Source: Ruegeria arenilitoris (GTDB taxonomy: Bacteria > Pseudomonadota > Alphaproteobacteria > Rhodobacterales > Rhodobacteraceae). Taken from it: a stretch of DNA of 64,000 nucleotides. Of this stretch, positions 43,171 to 50,884 are shown piece by piece; the stretch's first letter is position 1; each line of letters starts with the position of its first letter. The notes below the pieces were generated by a model. It had not been told where the DNA came from, searched no databases, and worked only from the letters and a program-made list of their open reading frames with translations. The stretch is taken from assembly GCF_042675705.1 (NCBI RefSeq), contig NZ_JBHTJJ010000012.1; one strand, 5' to 3'. The translations under genes were made by a program, and so were the position numbers.

Positions 43171-43857
43171 ATGGTCCGGTTGATTTCGATCCTGCTGTTT
43201 CTTGCCTTGCTGTCCTGCGGTCGCCCTCTGACCGAGAACGAGCGCACCTTTGCAAGCAAGGTGCAGGGCGAAACGCTGGATCTTGACCGGGTTCGGCTGG
43301 TCGAGGGCGCGCCGGTCGCCTCCATAACCTACGAACGAAAGGCCAGACCGAGGCTGGCTTGCCGCGAGCGTATCCTGCCGCCGGTCAAGGACGAGATCGT
43401 AACCGGAAAACCGGCGGCGATCGCGCTGTTCAACCGGGTATACTTCACCAAGGACTGGTATCTTGACGACTACATGGCGCGGTACCCCAACCAGATGAAC
43501 CTGGTGGCCGCCATGATCTTTGCCCATGAACTAACCCATGTCTGGCAATGGCAGAACCGGAAAACCACCGGCTATCACCCGTTGCGGGCGGCCGCCGAAC
43601 ATGGTGGCCGCAAGGATCCTTACCTGTTCGATCTGGATAACTCGGCCGATTTCCTGGACTACGGGTTTGAACAGCAGGGCGCCATCGTCGAGGAATATGT
43701 CTGCTGCCGCGCATTGGATCCGGACGCCCCCCGGACCCAGCGTTTGCATGACATGCTGGCCGTGCATTTTGACCCGGCAAAACTGCCGGGTGCCCGGCGA
43801 GAAAGCGACGTGGTCATCCCTTGGAGCGGTGCCAAGGTGGAAGGCATCTGCCGCTGA
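43171..43857 (+). CDS. Putative lipoprotein with HELTH metalloprotease-like motif
   Basis: I start at ATG 43171 (AGGG about 8 bases before). The 228-residue product has a lipoprotein signal with lipobox LLSC (C16) and an HExxH zinc motif in FAHELTHVWQW (H119, E120, H123). A glutamate pair in AIVEEYVCC (E174-E175) about 50 residues later could be the third ligand, as in gluzincins. The AHELTHVWQ form also occurs in DUF4157-type domains. A cell-envelope peptidase is inferred; substrate unknown. Next to a cytochrome c gene on the other strand. Confidence 0.65.
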   Translation: MVRLISILLFLALLSCGRPLTENERTFASKVQGETLDLDRVRLVEGAPVASITYERKARPRLACRERILPPVKDEIVTGKPAAIALFNRVYFTKDWYLDDYMARYPNQMNLVAAMIFAHELTHVWQWQNRKTTGYHPLRAAAEHGGRKDPYLFDLDNSADFLDYGFEQQGAIVEEYVCCRALDPDAPRTQRLHDMLAVHFDPAKLPGARRESDVVIPWSGAKVEGICR

Positions 43858-43860
43858 GGT

Positions 43861-44265
43861 TCACTTGCCCTGCAAGGTCTTTAGATACGCGACCAGATCG
43901 GCAATCGGCTTGCTGGTCAGGATCGGCTGTCCGGCATCTGTCTTGATGGCGGTGTCCTGCCCTTCGAAATAGGGCCCGTAGACCGGCATCGGGCTGCCAT
44001 GGCTGACCAGAGGATCGCGGCCGTCTATCCGCTGCACCACACGCGCGGTCGGAAATTTTCCGCCCGCGTCCCCAAGCGTCTTCAGATTGGTCGGTTGGAT
44101 CAACAGCACGCCGGCCATTGGCCCGTGTCCAGTCGCATCCAGTCCATGGCAGGTGGCGCAATGGTGCAGGTAAAGCTGCTCCCCGGCTTCGGCATCCTGG
44201 GCTGCAGCGCCTGTGGCGGCTATCGTACTGGCCATAGCCAATGCCGTAAACGTCAACAGTTTCAT
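43861..44265 (-). CDS. Periplasmic c-type cytochrome
   Basis: The 134-residue protein starts at the ATG at 44263-44265 with GGAGGA upstream. A signal peptide (about 1-22) is followed by one haem-binding CATCH (36-40) and a probable axial Met in HGSPMPVYG. It is a mono-haem class I-like cytochrome, likely an electron carrier; the partner is unknown. It converges on the HELTH lipoprotein gene with 3 bp between them. Confidence 0.88.
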   Translation of the reverse strand: MKLLTFTALAMASTIAATGAAAQDAEAGEQLYLHHCATCHGLDATGHGPMAGVLLIQPTNLKTLGDAGGKFPTARVVQRIDGRDPLVSHGSPMPVYGPYFEGQDTAIKTDAGQPILTSKPIADLVAYLKTLQGK

Positions 44266-44360
44266 TGCGTTCCTCCGTTCTAACGCCAAAAGCAGGGTTG
44301 CCCGAACCGTCCTGACCCGCAATGATCCAGATCAACGAAATCGGCTAAGGGGTTCGGGCC

Positions 44361-44798
44361 ATGACACATTATGCAGCGATCATGCTCGCCGCCGGGATCG
44401 GAGTTCCGATTCTCGCCGCGCTGAATGCGGCGCTCGGAAAACTGATCGGCTCGCCCACCACCGCTGCGGTCATACTGTTTGCCGTGGCGCTTGGGTCTTC
44501 GGCGCTGGTGATGCTGCTGTTCCCCGGAACACAAGCTTTGGCAAAGGTTGCGCAGACCCCGAAACATCTGCTGTTGGGTGGGGTTCTTATTGCCTTCTAC
44601 GTGCTATCCATCACACATGTCGCACCGCATTTCGGCGTCGGCAACGCGGTGTTCTTCGTGCTATTGGGGCAGTTGATCAGCACCGCGGCCATCGACCATT
44701 TCGGCCTTTTCGGTGCGCAGGTCACGCCGCTGACCCTGATGCGCGCCGGCGGGATCGCGGTGATGGCCGTGGGCGTGGCGATCACTCAGCTGGCCTGA
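44361..44798 (+). CDS. DMT-superfamily YdcZ (DUF606) membrane protein
   Basis: The 145-residue protein has about five hydrophobic helices in the EamA-half arrangement typical of YdcZ/DUF606. It contains GVPILAALNAALGKLIGSP and AVFFVLLGQLISTAAIDHFG. Probably a small-metabolite transporter acting as a dimer. The last 17 bases overlap the convergent lolD gene. Confidence 0.8.
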   Translation: MTHYAAIMLAAGIGVPILAALNAALGKLIGSPTTAAVILFAVALGSSALVMLLFPGTQALAKVAQTPKHLLLGGVLIAFYVLSITHVAPHFGVGNAVFFVLLGQLISTAAIDHFGLFGAQVTPLTLMRAGGIAVMAVGVAITQLA

Positions 44799-45468
44799 GG
44801 ACACCCCCGTCCAGCCGCAGCATCCGGTCCATCCGCGCCGCCAAGTCAAGGTTGTGCGTGGCGATCAACGCCGACAGGCCGGACTCGCGCACCAGATCCA
44901 TCAGCGCGGCAAAGACCTGATCCGAAGTACCCGGGTCCAGATTCCCTGTTGGCTCGTCTGCCAGCAGGACACGCGGTTCATTGGCCAAGGCCCGGCAGAA
45001 GGCCACCCGCTGCTGCTCGCCCCCAGACAGGGCCGCCGGGCGGTGGTCGGCACGGTCGGCGACGCCGACACGTCCCAGCAGATCCATCGCGCGGGCTTTG
45101 GCCGCCCTGTCGGACACGCCGTTGGCCAATTGCGGAAGCACGACATTTTCCAGCGCGGTGAATTCCGGCAGCAGGTGATGGAACTGATAGACAAAACCCA
45201 CATCCCGCCGACGCATCGCGGTGCGGGTGCGGTCGCCCTTTCCGGTCGCATCCTGGCCGCCGATTTCGACCGTCCCGGAATCCGGCGTATCCAACAGACC
45301 GGCGATGTGCAGAAGGGTCGACTTGCCCGCCCCCGAAGGCGCCACAAGCGCCACTGCCTCGCCCGCGCGCAGTTCCAGATCGGCGCCGCGCAGAACCTGC
45401 ACCTCGGCGGGTGTGCCTTTCAGATACGTTTTCTTCAAGCCGGACAGACGCAAGGTGACATCATTCAT
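44782..45468 (-). CDS. lolD: Lipoprotein-releasing system ATP-binding protein
   Basis: LolD powers release of outer-membrane lipoproteins from the inner membrane. The 228-residue ATPase has Walker A APSGAGKST (43-51), signature LSGGEQQR (147-154) and Walker B LLADEPTGNLD (168-178), the MacB/LolD type. It overlaps lolC by eight bases and is cotranscribed with it. Confidence 0.92.
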   Translation of the reverse strand: MNDVTLRLSGLKKTYLKGTPAEVQVLRGADLELRAGEAVALVAPSGAGKSTLLHIAGLLDTPDSGTVEIGGQDATGKGDRTRTAMRRRDVGFVYQFHHLLPEFTALENVVLPQLANGVSDRAAKARAMDLLGRVGVADRADHRPAALSGGEQQRVAFCRALANEPRVLLADEPTGNLDPGTSDQVFAALMDLVRESGLSALIATHNLDLAARMDRMLRLDGGVLRPAE

Positions 45469-46747
45469 AGCGCAGCGCCTCGACCGGGTTCAGCCGCGCC
45501 GCGCGGCGGGCCGGGAAATAGGTGACGAAGAAGGACAGGCCCAGCGACAACCCAACCGCCTTTAGCACGTCCGACAGGTGCAGCTCGGCCGGCAAGGCAT
45601 AGATGCCTCGGATCGCCGGATCCCAGACTCCGCCGCCCATCACGTAGTTCACGAAAGAGAAGATCGGGTCGATATAGAGTGCGAACAGACACCCCAGGAT
45701 GACGCCCATTGCGGTGCCGATGATCCCGGTGAACGCCCCGCAGATGAAAAACACCCGCAGGATCGACCCCTCGCTGAGGCCGATGGTGCGCAGAATACCG
45801 ATGTCGCGCCCCTTGTTCTTGACCAGCATGATCAGGCCCGAGACGATGTTCATCGCGGCGATCAGCACGAGGATCGACAGGATGATGAACATTACGTTGT
45901 CCTCGACCTCGAGCGCGCGCAGAAAGCCGCCTGACGCATCCTGCCATGTCCAGATCTGCGACCGTTCACCCGCCGCCTCAAGGATGGGGATCAGGATGGG
46001 GTTCAGGTCCTCCGGGCGATCGACCATCACCTCGATCTCATCGGCGACACCTTCGCGGTTGAAAAAGCTCTGCGCCTCGGGAAACGGCATGTAGACGCGG
46101 GTGCGGTCGATGTCATAGCGCCCGGCCGAAAACACATAGACGACTTCATAAGCATTCACGCGGGGCGAGGTGCCAAAGGCGGTCTTGACCCCGTTGGGCG
46201 AGGTCAGCTTGACCCGATCTCCCACCGTTGCACCGATGGCGCGGGCCACGCCCGAGCCGATGGCGATCCCCTCCTCGAACCGGGACAGGTCGCCGTAGGC
46301 CTGATCGCTTTCGGCAATACCGGGCAGGCTGTAGAGGTCATCAGGGCGGATACCGAACACCTCGACCCCGCTGCTGCGATCGCGGTCGGTGATCAGAACT
46401 TGCCCCTTGACCAGCGGAGCGGCGCGCTGAACACCCGGCACCTGCGCGATACGTTCGGCCATGGCGTCGTATTCAACGATGGTGCGATCAACCTGCCCTT
46501 GCGCGTCCAGTTCGCCGGCCGAGTAGACTGTTACATGAGCGTTGGCCCCAAGAATGGTGCCCACGAATTCGGACCGGAACCCGGACCGGACCGCCAGCGT
46601 GGCGATCAGCGCGAACACGGCCAGCGTGATCCCGATCAACGAGATCCAGGTCATCACGCTTACACCGCCTTCGGCACGCCGGGCGCGCAGATAGCGCCAG
46701 GCGATCTTCCATTCGAAGGCGGCAAAGGGAGGGGGTGTTCTGGCCAT
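45461..46747 (-). CDS. lolC: Lipoprotein-releasing system transmembrane protein
   Basis: The 428-residue inner-membrane protein has one N-terminal helix (about 24-48), a large periplasmic MacB-like domain and three C-terminal helices (FtsX fold), beginning FEWKIAWRYLRARRAEGGVSV-like. Alphaproteobacteria usually have one LolC/E (LolF-like) protein acting as a homodimer with LolD. In many alphaproteobacteria proS lies directly upstream; here about 2.6 kb of other genes intervene. Confidence 0.92.
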   Translation of the reverse strand: MARTPPPFAAFEWKIAWRYLRARRAEGGVSVMTWISLIGITLAVFALIATLAVRSGFRSEFVGTILGANAHVTVYSAGELDAQGQVDRTIVEYDAMAERIAQVPGVQRAAPLVKGQVLITDRDRSSGVEVFGIRPDDLYSLPGIAESDQAYGDLSRFEEGIAIGSGVARAIGATVGDRVKLTSPNGVKTAFGTSPRVNAYEVVYVFSAGRYDIDRTRVYMPFPEAQSFFNREGVADEIEVMVDRPEDLNPILIPILEAAGERSQIWTWQDASGGFLRALEVEDNVMFIILSILVLIAAMNIVSGLIMLVKNKGRDIGILRTIGLSEGSILRVFFICGAFTGIIGTAMGVILGCLFALYIDPIFSFVNYVMGGGVWDPAIRGIYALPAELHLSDVLKAVGLSLGLSFFVTYFPARRAARLNPVEALRYE

Positions 46748-46828
46748 TCCTGCTCCGGCAAATCTGTGGTGGGGACATTTTCGGGATTTGGCTGAATGGT
46801 CAAGCCGGTTCTGGATGCGCGCGCCCGT

Positions 46829-47833
46829 TCAACCGGCCAGCGACGCAGTTGCATTCAGCACAGACTGGGTCGTCTCACGATCACTGATCCCTCGCCGTGC
46901 CAAGGCATCGAACAAGCGATCTTGGGTTTCAGGCGTCAGCATGGAAACCGCCCGGTTGTGCAGACCAAGACTCAACAGTTCCGGTTCGTCGATCCTGGCG
47001 ATCAGGTCTTCCAGCTTCTGTTGCGAATAGGTCGGCCACAGCCCCAGCGCGGTGCTGGGTGCGTCCTCGAACCACGGGCGCAAAGTCAGATCCGACCGGA
47101 GGCAATACGCATTCAGCAGCATGAACTCCGAGGGTCTCCGGCGCGACCCGAAGAGCGACTGCACCGAACCGTAGCGTTCGTTGATCTCGTCCAACACCTC
47201 CAGCACCAACGACCTGCGCACCGGGAACGGCGTCGAAAACGTCGTGGTCTTCAACGCCTCAATGTCCGAGACAGTGACCTGCAAAGCGTCCAGGCTCTGC
47301 TGCAGCCAGTTGCGGTGAAAGTCGCTGTTGACCGAAATGAACGGCAGCCGGGCGGCTCCGCCATCCGCAAAGAACTCTGCCTCATTGAAAGACCGCAGAA
47401 ACAGGTTTTTAGTGTCCAGGATAACCATCTGCTCCGCCTCGGCGATCCGTGCGGCTCCCAGCTTGAGCACCTGCTGCGTGCGGTATCCGTTGTTGCCGCG
47501 CCACCCTCCCTTTCGCACGAAAGGGATACGGTGCCGTCCTTCGCTCAGAAGCCGGTCGCCCAGTGAACGCCGGGCGTATTGACCTGGCCCAAGCAGAATG
47601 TCATCGCCCCCGACGACCCGAACCCTGGATTGCAGAGGACCATAGGCCGCCAATATGGGCTCGATACGCGCCCGCAATGCGGTTTCGTCGACGTCGTTCA
47701 GAACCAGATGGATGGAAGCAACCTTGGCCGGATCAGCAAATCGCGCAAAAGAACGCGCCTGCAACTCGAGCAGCGGGTAATCCTTGGAATAAACTATCGT
47801 GGCAAAACTCAGCACGGTCGGGTTGCCTTTCAT
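46829..47833 (-). CDS. DUF6492-like protein, possible glycosyltransferase
   Basis: The 334-residue product starts at the ATG at 47831-47833 (MKGNPTVLSF); a GTG lies two codons earlier. It has a GT-A-like N-terminal Rossmann segment (IVYSKDYPLLELQARSFARF), a central LDTKNLFLRSF acidic loop that could bind a nucleotide sugar and a FMLLNAYCL segment. I assign DUF6492 tentatively. A GT2 enzyme follows nearby, suggesting a polysaccharide role. Confidence 0.6.
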   Translation of the reverse strand: MKGNPTVLSFATIVYSKDYPLLELQARSFARFADPAKVASIHLVLNDVDETALRARIEPILAAYGPLQSRVRVVGGDDILLGPGQYARRSLGDRLLSEGRHRIPFVRKGGWRGNNGYRTQQVLKLGAARIAEAEQMVILDTKNLFLRSFNEAEFFADGGAARLPFISVNSDFHRNWLQQSLDALQVTVSDIEALKTTTFSTPFPVRRSLVLEVLDEINERYGSVQSLFGSRRRPSEFMLLNAYCLRSDLTLRPWFEDAPSTALGLWPTYSQQKLEDLIARIDEPELLSLGLHNRAVSMLTPETQDRLFDALARRGISDRETTQSVLNATASLAG

Positions 47834-48145
47834 AATCACTTGGCGCCGCTGTATCAGCTTCTCGACCGGCCGCCAAATCCGCTTTTCCGTGTTGGCGCAG
47901 AATCAGCCGTCGGGCGCAAATTCCAGCAATGGATGATTGTCGAAAGACGATTATACCGCTGGTTGTGAAGCCCATCACAGACAGGCCTTTATTGTTTCAG
48001 GTATGAAGTCAATGTGAGGTTCAGGCGTCAAACTGAACTTGAAATGCAACATTTTTGCAGCAACTTTGTTTCGCATTTTGCTTCTTTTAAGAAATTTTGG
48101 CACCCTGATTGTGGGGGAATACATTTTATAGAGCGGGGGTCGCTC
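47834..48145. other. AT-rich non-coding region between divergent genes
   Basis: About 310 bp contain no supported gene and are notably AT-rich compared with the surroundings, especially 48040-48140. It should contain promoters for the DUF6492-like gene and the 48146 gene. No clear hexamers were identified. Confidence 0.45.
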
Positions 48146-48505
48146 ATGAATATTGAAAAGGAAATTGAAAAGGTTGGTGCGCCAGCCACGACGATCACAT
48201 CTCAGGATATGGATTGCGAAACCGCAGCGTTGCTGCGGGCCGTCATCCGACCGCTGTTTGCCGGTGCGGCCAGTTGGGCCGGTCTTGCCGACACGCTGCG
48301 CGAAAAAGGCTATCGCCTGGCATTCCAAAGCGGGCGCATGTGCCTGATGGACCGGGCGACCGGCACACGGCTTTGCGGGTTGCGGTTCTTGGACATCGAA
48401 TTGAAGGATCTGGTCCGACGTATGGGCCGCCCCGTCGTAGTCGCCCGAGGTGACAGGGCGGATGGTGAACTGCTTCGCGCGCGTCCGGCGACGGGCGGGT
48501 CCTAG
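48146..48505 (+). CDS. Hypothetical protein, about 119 residues
   Basis: The start at ATG 48146 gives MNIEKEIEKVGAP; the frame is open 44 codons upstream through AT-rich sequence with no coding character. The globular middle (LADTLREKGYRLAFQSGRMC, then LKDLVRRMGRP) recalls the small sensor-like segment found at the end of some relaxases, but I would not assign function. Its last four bases overlap the end of the convergent GT2 gene. Confidence 0.5.
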   Translation: MNIEKEIEKVGAPATTITSQDMDCETAALLRAVIRPLFAGAASWAGLADTLREKGYRLAFQSGRMCLMDRATGTRLCGLRFLDIELKDLVRRMGRPVVVARGDRADGELLRARPATGGS

Positions 48506-49395
48506 TACCGCCGCCAGAACTGGACGGACCGGCGTAGAGACTTGGCAAGGCCGTGTTTAGCGGCCCGCCGGATCGGCAGTGGCGTTTCCGGGCGCCTCAG
48601 CACCTCGATGAGCAGGTTTGCCGGCATATGCCCGCGGCGATAGAACTCGGCGAAATCACCCAGATCCAAGCCTTGTGCCGCACGATAGTCGGCAAAGAAC
48701 CGTTGCCAGACTCGGGCATAGTCCTGCCCCGTCGCTTGCTGGTCGCTGGTCTCGCCCCGGTCCCAGAACAATGAAATCGGCTCATCCATCCTTTCGCCGC
48801 GATAGCCACCGGCAACCAGCCGCAGCATCAGGTCATAATCTCCAGCAATGCGGAACTGAGTGTCGTGTCCACCCAATTCCTGAAAAACATCTCGTCTCAG
48901 AAAAACAGAATTATGGCAAAACGGCATACGCTGGAGGATGGCTTTGACCGACATCCGTTTTTCCATCTTTTCGCCGCCGTCCGCGGACCGGTGTAAGGTG
49001 GATCCAAAAAGATAGTCGGGGCGGGTCGCGGTCAATCGCTCGGCCGCCCGGTTCAGAACATCATCCGCGGCCAACGAGTCGTCGGAATTGAGGAACAGCA
49101 CGTATTCGCCACGTGCGGCTTTGACGCCGCGGTTCATCGCGTCGTACAGGCCTTGGTCCGGTTCACTGATCAGGCGTGTACGCGGCGCGTCGGCGATCAA
49201 GTCCTGAATGAATTCGACCGTCCCGTCCGTTGATGCTCCGTCCTGAATGATGTGCTCGGAACGGTCGCAATTCTGCCGCGCCATGCATTCGATGACGCGG
49301 CGAAATGTGTCCCGGCGCCCTTGGGACAGCAGGTTCCAAGTTGCCGTGATCACCGAGATCAGCGGCGCGTCACCGGTTTCAGACGGTGCGCTCAT
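48502..49395 (-). CDS. Family 2 glycosyltransferase
   Basis: The 297-residue GT-A enzyme has SVITATWNLL, DGASTDGT (52-59), SEPDQGLYDAMNRG and the divalent-metal motif NSDD (103-106), typical of WcaA-like transferases for surface polysaccharide. The ATG at 49393-49395 lies inside the end of proS in another frame (17-bp overlap). A TTG 12 bases earlier is an alternative. Acceptor and sugar are unknown. Confidence 0.85.
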   Translation of the reverse strand: MSAPSETGDAPLISVITATWNLLSQGRRDTFRRVIECMARQNCDRSEHIIQDGASTDGTVEFIQDLIADAPRTRLISEPDQGLYDAMNRGVKAARGEYVLFLNSDDSLAADDVLNRAAERLTATRPDYLFGSTLHRSADGGEKMEKRMSVKAILQRMPFCHNSVFLRRDVFQELGGHDTQFRIAGDYDLMLRLVAGGYRGERMDEPISLFWDRGETSDQQATGQDYARVWQRFFADYRAAQGLDLGDFAEFYRRGHMPANLLIEVLRRPETPLPIRRAAKHGLAKSLRRSVQFWRRY

Positions 49396-50719
49396 AGATC
49401 TCGGCAATGCGGGTTACGGCGGCCTCGGGGCTCAGTTCTTCGCTTTCGCCGGTGCGGCGGCTGGTCAACTCGACCACTCCGTTCTTCAACCCGCGCGGGC
49501 CGACGGTGATGCGCCAGGGCAGGCCGATCAGATCCATCGTGGCGAACTTGCCCCCTGCCCGCTCGTTGCGGTCGTCATAGAGCGGCTCGAGCCCCAGCGC
49601 GGTCAGCGCCTTGTAGATCTTGTCGCAGGCCGCGTCGGCCTCGTCATCGCCCTGCTTCAGGTTGACGATGCCGCAGTGGAACGGGGTCACGCCCTCGGGC
49701 CAGATGATACCCTTGTCGTCGTGGCTGGCCTCGATGATCGCGCCGATCAGGCGGCTGACGCCGATTCCGTGGCTGCCCATGTGCACCGGAACCTGCTTGC
49801 CGTCGGGGCCTTGAACGGTGGCGTCCAACGGCTCGGAATACTTGGTGCCGAAATAGAAGATCTGGCCCACCTCGATGCCACGCGCACTGCGGCGGCGTTC
49901 CTCGGGCACCTGTTGGAACAGGGCCTCGTCATGGGTTTCGTCCGTTCGGGCGTAGAGCGACGTGAACTCCTCCATGATCGCCTGGCACTGGGCCTTGTCG
50001 TCATAGTCGATGTCGCGCTGCCCCAGACGGATGTCGGTGACCGCGCTGTCATAGAACACCTCGGATTCGCCGGTATCGGCCAGCACCAGGAATTCGTGCG
50101 TGTCGTCCCCGCCGATCGGACCGCTGTCTGCACGCATCGGGATCGCCTGCAGGCCCATGCGCTCATAGGTGCGCAGATAGCTGACCAGGTGGCGGTTGTA
50201 GGCGTGCAGCGCGTCCTCTTTCGTCAGGTCGAAATTGTAGCCGTCCTTCATGTAAAATTCGCGGCCGCGCATCACGCCGAAACGGGGGCGGATCTCGTCG
50301 CGGAACTTCCACTGGATCTGGTACAGGGTCAGCGGCAGGTCTTTGTAGCTGCTGACGTGACCGCGGAAGATGTCGGTGACCAGTTCTTCGGCGGTGGGGG
50401 TATAGAGCATATCGCGGCCATGGCGGTCCTGCATACGCAGCATTTCCTGACCGTAATCATCATAGCGCCCGGATTCCCGCCACAGATCGGCCGATTGCAG
50501 GATCGGCATCTGGATCGGGATGTGCCCGGCGCGGATCTGCTCCTCGTGCACGATGTTTTCCAGCTTGCGCAGCACCTTGAAACCCAGCGGCAGCCACGAA
50601 TAGATACCGGCGGCGGCCTGCTTGATCATCCCGGCGCGCAGCATCAGCCGGTGGCTGACGATCTGGGCCTCGGACGGGTTTTCCTTGAGTACGGGCAGAA
50701 AGTAACGGCTGAGGCGCAT
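49379..50719 (-). CDS. proS: Prolyl-tRNA synthetase
   Basis: ProS charges tRNA-Pro in the cytoplasm. The 446-residue protein is the short alphaproteobacterial form, with class II motifs (IYSWLPLGFKVLRKLENIV, VMRGREFYMKDGY, GSHGIGVSRLIGAIIE) and the anticodon-binding C-terminal domain but lacking the editing insertion of E. coli ProS. I start at the ATG at 50717-50719 (MRLSRYFLPVLKENP), with AAGGT about 9 bases before. Confidence 0.96.
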   Translation of the reverse strand: MRLSRYFLPVLKENPSEAQIVSHRLMLRAGMIKQAAAGIYSWLPLGFKVLRKLENIVHEEQIRAGHIPIQMPILQSADLWRESGRYDDYGQEMLRMQDRHGRDMLYTPTAEELVTDIFRGHVSSYKDLPLTLYQIQWKFRDEIRPRFGVMRGREFYMKDGYNFDLTKEDALHAYNRHLVSYLRTYERMGLQAIPMRADSGPIGGDDTHEFLVLADTGESEVFYDSAVTDIRLGQRDIDYDDKAQCQAIMEEFTSLYARTDETHDEALFQQVPEERRRSARGIEVGQIFYFGTKYSEPLDATVQGPDGKQVPVHMGSHGIGVSRLIGAIIEASHDDKGIIWPEGVTPFHCGIVNLKQGDDEADAACDKIYKALTALGLEPLYDDRNERAGGKFATMDLIGLPWRITVGPRGLKNGVVELTSRRTGESEELSPEAAVTRIAEIYERTV

Positions 50720-50824
50720 GTTTTTACCTTGCAGGTGAGAATTCCACGGCCACGTGATTATGCGAAAGCCCCGCCGGGGGCAATCGGGCAATGGCGAATT
50801 TGCGACCTCAGGTCAGTCGGAATT

Positions 50825-50843
50825 TTGATTGACCCGCCAATCA
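50825..50843. promoter_or_regulatory. 19-bp palindromic operator candidate, site 2
   Basis: TTGATTGACCCGCCAATCA differs from site 1 (42292-42310) at only three central positions and keeps the TGATTG / CAATCA arms. It ends 41 bp before the FAD oxidoreductase start, in core-promoter position, and 105 bp before proS on the other side. Confidence 0.55.
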
Positions 50844-50884
50844 GGCCTCGAAACAGTGGGAAAACTTCTGAAGACGAGGCCCCG

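Noticed and set aside
49247..50884. 546-residue N-terminal extension of the FAD oxidoreductase frame
   Set aside because: This part is antisense to proS; the flavoprotein has a clear N terminus at 50885.
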